Shown one piece after another: positions 42,272 through 51,263 of a stretch of DNA of 64,000 bases (within the stretch, counting starts at the first letter, position 1; each line of letters opens with the position of its first letter). Below the pieces are notes generated by a model. That model ran no database searches and was not told the origin of the DNA. It saw only the letters and a list, made by a program, of their open reading frames with translations. The position numbers and the translations under genes were made by a program. Where the stretch lies: the NCBI GenBank assembly GCA_019116365.1, contig DXBT01000023.1, forward strand, positions 1-64,000, read 5' to 3'. Origin of the DNA: Barnesiella merdipullorum (lineage in GTDB: Bacteria; Bacteroidota; Bacteroidia; Bacteroidales; Barnesiellaceae).

Positions 42272-43831
42272 ATGAAAATGCCTAAAAATCGCGCCATTTA
42301 CATAGGAGTGTTGGCCTTGGTGTGGGCCTTCGCCTATTTCTATATTTTCAACGCGAAGATAGACGTTAACGGTGACAACTGCCGCTACTATACCTTTGCT
42401 ACGGCACTGGCTTCGGGACAAGGCTATGTCGATATTTCGGCGCCCAACCCCCAACCCACCAATGTCTTTCCCCCGGGATATCCGTTATTGATGATGCCAC
42501 TGCGGATCCTCACCGACAGCGTCGTTGCCCAAAAGGTACTCAACGGACTGTTTCTCCTGGGTGGGGCCCTGTTGCTGTTTTTCTTCATGATCAAGCGCAA
42601 GCTGCCCGACAGTTTGGCCCTGGTAGGGGCCTGTGCCGCCATCTTGAGCGACCGGGTGCTTCACTTCTCGACCATGATGATGAGCGAAATGTCGTGCTTC
42701 TTTGTCTCGGCTGCGGCCATCTATTTGCTCGCGAGCATGAAAGACGAGAAGCCTTTCTATAAAGACTGGGCCTTCTATGGCATGCTGGTGATGGTGCTGC
42801 TGTGCTACCACATACGCACCCAGGGAATAACCCTGTTTGCGGCCGTTATCTTCTTCTTCCTCTGTACCAAAAAGTGGAAAGAGGCATTGGGCACAGTGAT
42901 CGGTTTTATCATCGGATGCCTGCCGTGGGTATTACGCAACAAGGCCCTGGGCGTGGGTCAAAGCCGCTATTTCGAATCGATTGCCCAGGTGAATCCGTGG
43001 CGTCCCGAAGATGGCTCACTCGACCTGAGCGGCATCATTTCCCGCTTCTTCGACACATTGGGCATGCTGGTATCCAAGGCGCTGCCCAACTCGGTCATTC
43101 CCTATTTCAAAGTCAACTATGCGGCCGAAGTTCCCGCCGGATTCCTCATGTGGGTAGTAGCCATCATACTCGTGGTCCTCATCGTGCGCGGGTTCTGGTC
43201 GTTCGGTAAATACCGCTGGGTACTCATCGGTCACACGGTCTTTACTTTCGGCCTCATCTCGATTTTCAGCACTCCCAGCGAAAACCGCTATCTCACGGCC
43301 CTTATCCCCTTCCTGAACGTGGGTCTGCTCGTAGGCCTCTACGAAGTGATCGTGTGGGGGCTGCGTAAAGCCGGCTCAAAGATGCAATTCTCGCCCTGGA
43401 TTCTCGCCCTGCTGCTCCTCACGAGCATAGGCAACATCAAAGAGCTGCATGCCATAAACAAGTTGCCTTTCCCGCCGGCCTACCAAAACTTTTTCAAGAT
43501 GGGCGCCGTACTCAAAGAGCATGTGTCGCCCGAGACGGTAGTAGCCTCGCGCAAAGGCGAACTGCTCTACATGTATTCGGGAACCCGGGTCACCGGCTAC
43601 GCCTTCTCGCAAGACGACAAAGCCGTAATACAAAAGATGCTCGACGATGGTGTCGAATATGTCATTCTCGACCAGCTCGGGTACAGTTCGACCTACCGCT
43701 ACCTCTACCCGGCCATACAGAAAAACGAAGAGCTCTTCGCCTTGGCCTCCTACATACCCAATCCCGACACCTATCTGTTCAGATTTGACCGAGAGGCTGC
43801 CCGTAAAAAATTGTCACAAACCAACCCCTAA
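42272..43831 (+). CDS. GT39-like integral-membrane glycosyltransferase
   Basis: 519 residues. Eleven or so hydrophobic spans, with the first periplasmic loop carrying DVNGDNCRYYTFATALASGQ and NPQPTNVFPPGYPLLMMPL, the acidic-residue pattern of dolichyl/polyprenyl-phosphate-sugar transferases (PMT/ArnT class). The C-terminal soluble tail (about 400-519) is periplasmic. It would move a sugar from a polyprenyl phosphate carrier to a surface acceptor. First gene of a three-gene operon with a FAD oxidoreductase (three bases later) and GtrA, a polyprenyl-sugar flippase, which supports that role. Confidence 0.82.
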   Translation: MKMPKNRAIYIGVLALVWAFAYFYIFNAKIDVNGDNCRYYTFATALASGQGYVDISAPNPQPTNVFPPGYPLLMMPLRILTDSVVAQKVLNGLFLLGGALLLFFFMIKRKLPDSLALVGACAAILSDRVLHFSTMMMSEMSCFFVSAAAIYLLASMKDEKPFYKDWAFYGMLVMVLLCYHIRTQGITLFAAVIFFFLCTKKWKEALGTVIGFIIGCLPWVLRNKALGVGQSRYFESIAQVNPWRPEDGSLDLSGIISRFFDTLGMLVSKALPNSVIPYFKVNYAAEVPAGFLMWVVAIILVVLIVRGFWSFGKYRWVLIGHTVFTFGLISIFSTPSENRYLTALIPFLNVGLLVGLYEVIVWGLRKAGSKMQFSPWILALLLLTSIGNIKELHAINKLPFPPAYQNFFKMGAVLKEHVSPETVVASRKGELLYMYSGTRVTGYAFSQDDKAVIQKMLDDGVEYVILDQLGYSSTYRYLYPAIQKNEELFALASYIPNPDTYLFRFDREAARKKLSQTNP

Positions 43832-43834
43832 ATC

Positions 43835-45415
43835 ATGAGCGCTACCGACAAGAAACAGAAACAGGCGGTTATCGCCGGAGCCGGTCCTGCGGGACTTACC
43901 GGCGCCTATGAACTGCTCAAGCGCACCGATATTCATCCCGTCGTTTTCGAAGAATCGGACGAAATCGGAGGCATCTCCCGAACCGTACGCTACCACGGCA
44001 ACCGCATGGATATCGGTGGTCACCGATTCTTCTCCAAGAGTGAGCGAGTAACCGACTGGTGGAACGAGATTATGCCCCTGCAAGGTGCCCCCTCGCTCGA
44101 CGACCGACTGTTGCACACGACCGACAAACCTTTTGCCGCCGGCGGTCCCGACCCCGAGACCTGCGATCGTGTGATGCTGGTGCGCCACCGCATATCGCGC
44201 ATATTCTATCTGCACAAGTTCTTCGACTACCCCATCTCGCTCAAGCTGAAAACCTTTACCAACATGGGGCTGGTGCGTACCATCGAGGCTGGATGCGGAT
44301 ACGTGTGGTCGGTATTCTTCAAAAAGCCCGAGACTTCGCTCGAGAATTTCTATATCAACCGCTTTGGCAAGCCACTCTACCGCATGTTCTTCGAAGACTA
44401 TACCGAGAAGGTATGGGGCGTACACCCCTCGAAACTGGGGGCCGACTGGGGCGCCCAACGGGTAAAGGGTCTTTCGGTATTCGCCATTCTCAAGGATATG
44501 CTCAAGAAGAGTTTCTCCAAGAAAGAGAATATCAAAGAGGTAGAGACCTCGCTCATCGAGCAGTTTGTCTATCCCAAACTGGGACCGGGCCAACTGTGGG
44601 AGACCGTGGCCGACGAGGTGCGCCAACGTGGAGGCGAGGTAATCACCGAGAGTCCGGTAAAGGAGATTCATATCGAGAACAACCGCGTGACAAGCGTCAC
44701 CGTCGAGGATGCCCACGGCGAACGCCGCGAAGTCCCCTGCGACTACCTGCTCTCGTCGCTCCCGATTAAAGACCTCATCCAATCCATACGAGGTATCGAG
44801 GTTCCCGACGAGGTAAAACGCATCGCCGCCAACCTGCCCTACCGCGACTTCATCACCGTGGGGCTGCTCATGAAAAAGCTCACCATCGACAACCAGACCA
44901 AAATCAAGACCTTTGCCAATCGTATTCCCGACACCTGGATTTATATCCAGGAGCGCGACGTGCGCATCGGGCGCCTGCAAGTCTTCAACAACTGGTCACC
45001 CTACCTGGTCAAGGATTATGAGAATACCATGTGGATAGGACTCGAATACTTCTGCACCGAAGGCGATACCTTCTGGCAGATGAGCGACCAAGCGTTTATC
45101 GACATGGCCGTGGGCGAACTGGCCAAAATCGGTATTATCGACCCGGCCGATGTCCTCGACGCGGTACGCATCAAGGTGAAGAAGGCCTACCCCTCCTACT
45201 TTGGCACCTACTACGAACTCGACCGGGTGAAAGAGTTCCTCAACGGCATCGAGAATCTGTGGTGTATCGGCCGCAACGGACAGCACCGCTACAACAACAT
45301 GGACCACTCGATGATGACCGCCATGGTAGCCGTCGATCACATTGCCGCCGGCAACCCCGACAAGAGCGACGTGTGGTCGGTCAATACCGAAGAAGAATAT
45401 CACGAAAGCAAATGA
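43835..45415 (+). CDS. NAD(P)/FAD-dependent oxidoreductase related to UDP-galactopyranose mutase
   Basis: 526 residues. N-terminal dinucleotide motif AVIAGAGPAGLTGAYELLKR followed by VVFEESDEIGGISRTV and the glycine-rich RMDIGGHRFFSKS, all typical of the UGM/amine-oxidase-like flavoproteins. The C-terminal part ENLWCIGRNGQHRYNNMDHS also fits. It probably rearranges or oxidises a nucleotide or lipid-linked sugar. The stop overlaps gtrA by four bases (ATGA). The substrate cannot be read from the sequence. Confidence 0.85.
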   Translation: MSATDKKQKQAVIAGAGPAGLTGAYELLKRTDIHPVVFEESDEIGGISRTVRYHGNRMDIGGHRFFSKSERVTDWWNEIMPLQGAPSLDDRLLHTTDKPFAAGGPDPETCDRVMLVRHRISRIFYLHKFFDYPISLKLKTFTNMGLVRTIEAGCGYVWSVFFKKPETSLENFYINRFGKPLYRMFFEDYTEKVWGVHPSKLGADWGAQRVKGLSVFAILKDMLKKSFSKKENIKEVETSLIEQFVYPKLGPGQLWETVADEVRQRGGEVITESPVKEIHIENNRVTSVTVEDAHGERREVPCDYLLSSLPIKDLIQSIRGIEVPDEVKRIAANLPYRDFITVGLLMKKLTIDNQTKIKTFANRIPDTWIYIQERDVRIGRLQVFNNWSPYLVKDYENTMWIGLEYFCTEGDTFWQMSDQAFIDMAVGELAKIGIIDPADVLDAVRIKVKKAYPSYFGTYYELDRVKEFLNGIENLWCIGRNGQHRYNNMDHSMMTAMVAVDHIAAGNPDKSDVWSVNTEEEYHESK

Positions 45416-45837
45416 AGATAACCGACCTGTTCCACAAGCTGTTCTACGGCACTACCGACAAACTGCTCATCCAGTTCGTTCGCTATTTCTTTGTCGGCGG
45501 GTTTGCCTTCGTCCTCGATTTCGGGCTGCTCTACATCCTCACCGAGTATGCAGGGCTGCACTACCTGCTCTCGGCCACCCTCTCGTTTATCGCCGGGCTG
45601 CTGGTCAACTACATCATCAGTTGCCTGTGGGTATTCAGCAACTCGAAGTTCAAAAGCCGCATTGTCGAGTTTCTCTTCTTTGCCGCCATAGGGGTTGTGG
45701 GACTGGGACTCAACGATTTCCTCATCTGGCTCTTTACCGACTGCATAGGCACCCACTACATGTTCTCCAAAATCGTAGCCGCAGCCGTGGTCTATCTGTG
45801 GAATTTCTTCGCTCGCAAATACCTGGTATTTCGGTAA
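45412..45837 (+). CDS. GtrA-family polyprenyl-sugar flippase
   Basis: 141 residues with four membrane spans (FFVGGFAFVLDFGLLYIL, LSATLSFIAGLLVNYIIS, FLFFAAIGVVGLGLNDFLIW, KIVAAAVVYLWNFFARKYL). The GtrA hallmarks are F-VGG at the start and the C-terminal NFFARKYLVF. GtrA proteins flip undecaprenyl-phosphate-linked sugars across the inner membrane. Placed with GT39 and the flavoprotein, it would supply the lipid-linked donor. Confidence 0.92.
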   Translation: MKITDLFHKLFYGTTDKLLIQFVRYFFVGGFAFVLDFGLLYILTEYAGLHYLLSATLSFIAGLLVNYIISCLWVFSNSKFKSRIVEFLFFAAIGVVGLGLNDFLIWLFTDCIGTHYMFSKIVAAAVVYLWNFFARKYLVFR

Positions 45838-45938
45838 CACTTATCCGGTTCATTACAAGCCCCTTCGGGGAGGGGCGAAGCAACTCTCCGGTCACGACGC
45901 GATGGGTTAAAATTCAAGGAATAGAAGTATAAAACAAA

Positions 45939-45972
45939 CGAAGGGTGCCGCCCAGTAGGGTGGCACCCTTCG
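45939..45972 (-). terminator. Terminator of SPOR lipoprotein gene
   Basis: CGAAGGGTGCCGCCC pairs with GGGTGGCACCCTTCG (one wobble) around AGTA. On the minus strand it is followed by TTTGTTTTATA. It also lies beyond the convergent gtrA gene. Confidence 0.8.
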
Positions 45973-45996
45973 TATAAAACCAATGAAGATATTTCT

Positions 45997-46476
45997 TTAC
46001 TTGTTGATCAAGAACCAGGCATCGGTAAATTGCGGATAGCGGGCCTGCAAGGCTTCACGAGCCTGAACGGCAGCCGGACGATTGTCGAATGAGCAAGCCA
46101 CCACACGGTACCAACCGGCAGCGTTCTGAGCCAATATGGCGGGATAGCCATCCTTGCGCAGACGTTCGCAAAGGCTTTGAGCATTGAGACGTTGACGGAA
46201 ACTGCCCACGATTACATTGAACTCCTTGAGCAAAGCATCGTTGCCATCGACAGCGCTGATGCGCTCGCTCTGCTCACGCACGGTAGTCGAGGTCGAGGGT
46301 GTAGTGGTTGTCGAGGGAGTCGTTACCACGGTCTCGGCCGGTGCAGGTGCAGGTTCTTCTATCTTTTTCTCCTGGGCCTTTTCATAAGCAGCCCGGTAGG
46401 CGCTTTGGCTCGACTTACACGAAGCCATGCTGCCTATCAACAAAAGGGATAAACCCCAAATCCAATTTTTTCTCAT
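45997..46476 (-). CDS. SPOR-domain lipoprotein
   Basis: 159 residues. Lipoprotein signal with lipobox GSMASC (Cys20), a Pro/Thr/Ser-rich linker at about 40-72, and a C-terminal SPOR domain at about 82-157 (LLKEFNVIVGSFRQRLNAQS, LRKDGYPAILAQNAAGWYRV). SPOR domains bind denuded glycan strands of septal peptidoglycan, so the protein likely localises to the division site. Monocistronic. Confidence 0.9.
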   Translation of the reverse strand: MRKNWIWGLSLLLIGSMASCKSSQSAYRAAYEKAQEKKIEEPAPAPAETVVTTPSTTTTPSTSTTVREQSERISAVDGNDALLKEFNVIVGSFRQRLNAQSLCERLRKDGYPAILAQNAAGWYRVVACSFDNRPAAVQAREALQARYPQFTDAWFLINK

Positions 46477-46651
46477 AGGACTTTTATATAAGTTGTTTTA
46501 AGTATTTGTTCTATTTTTTCGATTTTACTTCGCGTTGCGAAGATAATGCAAAAGTAACAAATAACCGCATCGGCTGTCTCATTCTTGTGAATTAAAAAAG
46601 ATATTTTATACCTCGGGTATGTGCCTCCACGCAACCACGACCGGGCCGTTA

Positions 46652-47779
46652 CTACAACATTCCTTTGGTCGAGGGTAACGTGTGGTCGGTGATATCGCGC
46701 TTGATCGCCATTCTCAACGCCCGGGCAAAGGCTTTGAAGATGGCCTCGATCTTGTGATGCTCGTTGGTTCCCTCGGCCTCGATGTGGAGATTCATGCGGG
46801 CTGCGTCGCTAAGCGATTTGAAGAAGTGGAAAAACATCTCGGTGGGCACGTCGCCTATCTTCTCACGATGGAAATCGGCCTTCCACACCAGCCACGGCCT
46901 ACCCCCCAAGTCGAGAGAGACCCGGCACAGGGCATCGTCCATGGGCAATGAGAAACCATAGCGGGCAACGCCCCGCTTGTTGCCCAGCGCTCGGCCCAAG
47001 GCCTCGCCCAGTACGAGAGCGGTATCCTCGATGGTGTGATGTTCATCGACCCACAAGTCGCCATCGACGGTCACGGCCAGGTCGATGCCGGCATGCCGCC
47101 CCAGCTGGTCGAGCATGTGGTCGAAGAAGCCGAGGCCGGTGTGAATATCGGTACGGCCCGTACCGTCGAGGTTGAGCGAGAGGCGTATGTCGGTCTCGGC
47201 CGTGTGACGCTCGAGCGACACACGCCGGGTCGCACTGCATACGATTTGGGCTACCTTCCACCAGTCGTCGGTCACGGCTTCGCACACGCCGGCCAGTCCG
47301 GTAGCCTCCACCTCGGCCATGCCCTGCTCGGCCGGGGCAAAATAGATGGCCCGGCACCCCAAGTTGGCCGCCAGTTGCACATCGGTGAGGCGGTCGCCTA
47401 TGACAAAGGAGTGGGCCAGATCGTATTCGCCCGTGGTATAGCGGGCAAGCATGGCCGTACCCGGTTTGCGGGTAGGCCGGTTCTCTTCGGGAAAGGAGGT
47501 GTCGATACAGACCTGATCAAAGCAGATACCCTCATTCTCCAGTGCTCGAACAATCTTCTGTTGAACCGGCCAAAAGGTCTCGGCCGGAAAGGCGGGAGTC
47601 CCCATGCCATCCTGATTGGTCACCATCACCCACTCGCAGTCGAGCCGTGCAGCCACATAGGCCAGACTCTGGAATACCCGTGGGCGAAACTCCAGTTTCT
47701 CCAGGGAATCGATTTGATAATCGATAGGCGGTTCCACCACCAGCGTACCGTCACGATCGATAAAAAGAACTCGTTTCAT
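46652..47779 (-). CDS. hisB: Bifunctional histidinol-phosphatase / imidazoleglycerol-phosphate dehydratase
   Basis: 375 residues. The N-terminal HAD phosphatase (about 1-165) has motif I FIDRDGTLV (Asp8, Asp10) and motif III/IV KPG with GDRLTDVQLA. The C-terminal dehydratase (about 185-375) carries GFFDHMLDQLGRHAGI, DEHHTIEDTALVLGE and TNEHHKIEAIFKAFARAL, which bind manganese. The zinc-binding cysteine cluster of the E. coli phosphatase is not present (CIDTSFPEENRPTRKPG). Last gene of hisGDCB, 12 bases after hisC. Confidence 0.95.
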   Translation of the reverse strand: MKRVLFIDRDGTLVVEPPIDYQIDSLEKLEFRPRVFQSLAYVAARLDCEWVMVTNQDGMGTPAFPAETFWPVQQKIVRALENEGICFDQVCIDTSFPEENRPTRKPGTAMLARYTTGEYDLAHSFVIGDRLTDVQLAANLGCRAIYFAPAEQGMAEVEATGLAGVCEAVTDDWWKVAQIVCSATRRVSLERHTAETDIRLSLNLDGTGRTDIHTGLGFFDHMLDQLGRHAGIDLAVTVDGDLWVDEHHTIEDTALVLGEALGRALGNKRGVARYGFSLPMDDALCRVSLDLGGRPWLVWKADFHREKIGDVPTEMFFHFFKSLSDAARMNLHIEAEGTNEHHKIEAIFKAFARALRMAIKRDITDHTLPSTKGML

Positions 47780-47791
47780 CTCATTTGTTTT

Positions 47792-48838
47792 TTACAGATA
47801 ACGGCGCATGGCCTCCAACAATACATTCATCTCATCGGCAGTCCCGATAGTGATGCGCAAACAGTTGCCGCACAGCGTCACCGTCGAACGGTTGCGCACC
47901 ACAATGCCCTCGGCCACCAGCCGGTCGTAGAGCAGCTCGGCCTCATCGACCCGCACCAACACAAAGTTGGCGTCGCTGGGATAGACTTGCCGCACCGAAG
48001 GCAACGCGGCCAGTTGCTCGACAAAGCGACTCCGCACGGACAGCGTATCGGCCACCCAACGGCGCACCTCATCGGCCCGGTCGAGCATTGCCAGGGCATA
48101 GCGCTGCACCGGCTCACCAATGTTGTAGGGATACTTCACCTTGTTGAAGTATCCGATAATCAACGGCGAGGCAAACGCCATGCCCAACCGCACCCCGGCA
48201 CTGCCCCATGCCTTGGAAAAGGTTTGCAGTACTACCAGATTGGGGAACTCGCACAGCCGCCCGAGCCAAGAGGGTTGCGACGAAAAGTCGATATAGGCCT
48301 CATCGACCACCACGATGCCATCGAACCCGTTTATGAGTCGCTCGATATCGGCCGCGGGAAAGGCATTGCCCGTGGGATTATTGGGCGAACAGAGAAAAAG
48401 GAGCCGGCTGTCAGCATCGGCCGCCTGCAGAATAGCCTCGACCGGGAGCGAGAAGTCGGCATTGAGCGTAACCTCGCGATAGGCCACATCGTTAATCTCG
48501 GCACACACCCGATACATGCCGTAGGTAGGCGCTATCGACACGGCATTGTGCTTGCCGGGTTGGCAAAAGATGCGATAGAGCAGGTCTATCGCCTCGTCGC
48601 TACCCACCCCGAGAAATATCTGCTCGGGAGCTACGCCCCGCTGCCCGGCCAATCGCTGTTTCAAGGCACTCTGCAAGGGGTCGGGGTAACGGTTGTAGGG
48701 GGTGTTGAAGGGGCTCTCGTTGGCATCGAGCCATACCGAAGCCACGCCCGAAAACTCGTTGCGGGCCGAGGAGTAGGGTTTCAACCGCCTGATGTTGGGG
48801 CGCACCCACGCTTCTATGGAATCACACGTTTTTCTCAT
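47792..48838 (-). CDS. hisC: Histidinol-phosphate aminotransferase
   Basis: 348 residues, usual length. Class I/II aminotransferase with LFLCSPNNPTGNAFPA, VVVDEAYIDFS and the PLP lysine in VVLQTFSKAWGSAGVRLG. It converts imidazole-acetol phosphate to histidinol phosphate using glutamate. The start overlaps the hisD end by 17 bases, which indicates translational coupling. Confidence 0.95.
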   Translation of the reverse strand: MRKTCDSIEAWVRPNIRRLKPYSSARNEFSGVASVWLDANESPFNTPYNRYPDPLQSALKQRLAGQRGVAPEQIFLGVGSDEAIDLLYRIFCQPGKHNAVSIAPTYGMYRVCAEINDVAYREVTLNADFSLPVEAILQAADADSRLLFLCSPNNPTGNAFPAADIERLINGFDGIVVVDEAYIDFSSQPSWLGRLCEFPNLVVLQTFSKAWGSAGVRLGMAFASPLIIGYFNKVKYPYNIGEPVQRYALAMLDRADEVRRWVADTLSVRSRFVEQLAALPSVRQVYPSDANFVLVRVDEAELLYDRLVAEGIVVRNRSTVTLCGNCLRITIGTADEMNVLLEAMRRYL

Positions 48839-50135
48839 CGTTGTCTCTATTATCCAGGTTTTGCAAACGCACAGCTACGGCCCGTCGGTGAGCCTCGAGC
48901 TGCTCGGCGGCAGCCATAGTCTCAATCACGGGGCCAAGCCGTTCCAGCCCCTCTGGCGAGATGTGCTGGAAAGTAATCTTGCGGGTGAAGCTGTCGAGAT
49001 TAACCCCGCTGTATGCCCGGGCATATCCGCTCGTAGGCAGCGTGTGGTTGGTACCCGAGGCATAATCGCCGGCACTCTCGGGGGTATAATAGCCCAGGAA
49101 TACCGAACCGGCATTGACCACCCCGCCGGCCCACGCCTCGGCATCGGCCCGATGCACAATCAGGTGCTCGGGAGCATAGGCATTGACCAGGTCGAGTTGC
49201 TCGTCGGCCTCGAGCACCACGATAGCACTGTGGGCAAGCGACCGCTCTATCCATTCGAGTCGGGGCAAGCGAGAGGCCTGTCGTTCGATTTCGGCCGGCA
49301 AAGCGAGAGCCAGGTCGAGGCAATCGGTCACCAGCAGCGACTGGCTGTCGGCCCCATGCTCGGCCTGCGAGAGGAAGTCGGCCGCCAGGAAACGGAGGTC
49401 GGCACCGGCATCGGCCACAATCATCACCTCCGAAGGCCCTGCCGGCATATCGATAGCCACCCCGCAGGTCTGCACCTGCTGTTTGGCTGCCATCACGTAG
49501 CGGTTACCCGGCCCGAAAATCTTTCCTACCCGAGGCACGCTCGCCGTACCGAAAGCCATCGCCCCGACGGCCTGCACACCCCCCAACTTGAAGATGCGTG
49601 TCACCCCCGTCTCACGGGCTGCATACAGAATGGCTGGCGCAATCGCCCCCGTTTTGTCGGGAGGAGTACACATCACCACCTCGCGACACCCGGCCAACCG
49701 GGCCGGAATGGCCAGCATCAGCACCGTCGAGAAGAGAGGCGCCGTGCCCCCCGGTACATAGAGCCCTACCCGCTCGATGCCTACGGCCTTCTGCCAGCAC
49801 CACACCCCGGGCGTGGTCTCGATGCGCCGCATGGCCTGGGCCTGCGAAGCGTGAAACTTGCCTATGTTCTCGATGGCCTGCCCGATGGCGGCCTTCAAGT
49901 CGTGAGGCACGGCAGCGGCGGCCGCCTCGATTTCGGCCGGAGTCACCTGCAAGCGATCCAATGCTACCCCGTCGAACTGCTGTTCATAACGTTTCAACGC
50001 CACATCACCGTCGCGCTGCACCGACTCCAAAATGTCGGCGACCGTCTCCTTCAAATCGTCCATATCGACCCGAGGCCGGGAGAGAATCGTCGCCCATTCG
50101 TCGCGACGCGGATATGGATATACCTTTACCTTCAT
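48822..50135 (-). CDS. hisD: Histidinol dehydrogenase
   Basis: 437 residues, usual length. GLYVPGGTAPLFSTVLMLAI, FGPGNRYVMAAKQQVQ, DMPAGPSEVMIVADAG and SQAEHGADSQSLLV (zinc and catalytic Glu/His region) are conserved HisD motifs, with a C-terminal TFTRKITFQHISPEGLE. It performs the two final NAD-dependent oxidations to histidine. One base separates it from hisG. Confidence 0.96.
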   Translation of the reverse strand: MKVKVYPYPRRDEWATILSRPRVDMDDLKETVADILESVQRDGDVALKRYEQQFDGVALDRLQVTPAEIEAAAAAVPHDLKAAIGQAIENIGKFHASQAQAMRRIETTPGVWCWQKAVGIERVGLYVPGGTAPLFSTVLMLAIPARLAGCREVVMCTPPDKTGAIAPAILYAARETGVTRIFKLGGVQAVGAMAFGTASVPRVGKIFGPGNRYVMAAKQQVQTCGVAIDMPAGPSEVMIVADAGADLRFLAADFLSQAEHGADSQSLLVTDCLDLALALPAEIERQASRLPRLEWIERSLAHSAIVVLEADEQLDLVNAYAPEHLIVHRADAEAWAGGVVNAGSVFLGYYTPESAGDYASGTNHTLPTSGYARAYSGVNLDSFTRKITFQHISPEGLERLGPVIETMAAAEQLEAHRRAVAVRLQNLDNRDNDEKNV

Positions 50136-50136
50136 C

Positions 50137-50988
50137 TTACAAAATCATTTTTTCAATATCGAGTACGACGATGCCCTCGGCACCGGCCGACTTCAATCGG
50201 TTGATTATCTTCCAAAAACGTCTCTCGTCGAGTACCGTGTGCACCGAGCACCAGGAAGGGTCGGCCAACGGCATGACCGTGGGGCTCTTGATACCCGGCA
50301 GCACGGCGAGCACATCGTCGAGCTTGGCCTGTGGCACATTCATGAGAATGTATTTCTTGTCGTCGGCCGCCTGCACCGACTCGAAACGGAAGAGAAGTTC
50401 GTCGAGCAGCTCCTGCTTCTCGGCCGACAACATGTCGGTACCGATGAGTACCGCCTCCGACTCGACCACCTGCTCGACCTCCTTCAACCGGTTGCTCACC
50501 AGCGTGCTGCCCGAACTCACAATATCGAATATGGCATCGGCCAACCGTATGCCGGGAGCTATCTCGACCGAGCCGGTGATGACATGAATATCGGCCTCGA
50601 TGCCATTGCGATGGAGAAAATCGGAAAGGATACCGGGATAGGAGGTGGCTATCTTGCGCCCCGCAAACCACCCGATACCCGGGTAGTCGATATCCTGCGG
50701 TATGGCCAGCGAGAGACGGCAACGACCGAAACCCAACTTCTTGAGCACACCCACGGGGCAATGCTTCTCCAGCACCTCGTTCAACCCCACGATGCCCACA
50801 TCGGCGACTCCCGAGGCAACCGACTCGGGTATATCGTCGTCGCGCAAAAACAGCACCTCGACGGGGAAATTCCGGGCCGGGACCAGCAGGGTGCGTTTCC
50901 CGCCCGGCAACTTGATTCCGGACTCTTCCAGCAGGGCTATCGACTCGTCATAGAGGCGGCCCTTCGATTGAATGGCAATTCTCAACAT
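50137..50988 (-). CDS. hisG: ATP phosphoribosyltransferase, long (HisG-L) form
   Basis: 283 residues: the long form with catalytic domain (about 1-205; LRIAIQSKGRLYDESIALLE, GVADVGIVGLNEVLE, ITGSVEIAPGIRLADAIFDI) plus a C-terminal PII-like regulatory domain (about 207-283) that binds histidine. It does the first, feedback-inhibited step of histidine synthesis and needs no HisZ. First structural gene of the operon, 33 bases after the attenuator. Confidence 0.96.
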   Translation of the reverse strand: MLRIAIQSKGRLYDESIALLEESGIKLPGGKRTLLVPARNFPVEVLFLRDDDIPESVASGVADVGIVGLNEVLEKHCPVGVLKKLGFGRCRLSLAIPQDIDYPGIGWFAGRKIATSYPGILSDFLHRNGIEADIHVITGSVEIAPGIRLADAIFDIVSSGSTLVSNRLKEVEQVVESEAVLIGTDMLSAEKQELLDELLFRFESVQAADDKKYILMNVPQAKLDDVLAVLPGIKSPTVMPLADPSWCSVHTVLDERRFWKIINRLKSAGAEGIVVLDIEKMIL

Positions 50989-51020
50989 AACTACTTCTCC
51001 TTTTTATCGGTCTTACGAAA

Positions 51021-51055
51021 TAAAAACAGGCTTACCGGGATAACGGCAAGCCTGT
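51021..51055 (-). terminator. his attenuator terminator
   Basis: On the minus strand ACAGGCTTGCCG pairs with CGGTAAGCCTGT (12 pairs, one wobble) around TTATCC, followed by TTTTTA. It lies between the leader peptide and hisG and is best read as the regulated terminator. Confidence 0.88.
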
Positions 51056-51090
51056 ACACTATTTTTATATGGTTGCATATCGTGCATCAC

Positions 51091-51150
51091 TCACCCTATT
51101 CCCCCACAGAGAATATGCAGATAATGATGATGCAACGACAGGAACAACAT
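51091..51150 (-). CDS. hisL: his operon leader peptide
   Basis: A 19-codon ORF, MLFLSLHHHYLHILCGGIG, with His at positions 7, 8, 9 and 12. It begins 23 bases after the promoter -7 box and ends 36 bases before the terminator hairpin. The His-codon stretch can pair with the segment just after the stop (TGCATCA at 51128-51134 against TGATGCA at 51083-51089), giving the expected alternative structure. A ribosome stalled at the His codons when charged tRNA-His is scarce would block that pairing and allow readthrough into hisG. Confidence 0.85.
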   Translation of the reverse strand: MLFLSLHHHYLHILCGGIG

Positions 51151-51172
51151 AACTTCTTATTTTAATTTGTGA

Positions 51173-51203
51173 CAAATATAGTATATAGAAAACAAAATGC
51201 AAA
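51173..51203 (-). promoter_or_regulatory. Promoter of his operon
   Basis: On the minus strand TTTG (51200-51203), 19-base spacer, TATATTTG (51173-51180), exact consensus. The leader ATG follows after 23 bases. Confidence 0.8.
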
Positions 51204-51263
51204 CTATTTACGCATTTTTCTTTCAATTGTAAATTTATATTCACTTCTTTGCAACAATTGTTA

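Noticed and set aside
45841..45940. GC-rich inverted segment after gtrA
   Set aside because: CCCCTTCGGGGAGGGG can fold, but the arms are short and irregular and it does not match the REP-like core.
47036..48919. Plus-strand open frame of 627 codons across hisB/hisC
   Set aside because: Antisense of clearly recognised hisB and hisC; low-complexity His/Gly/Arg composition.
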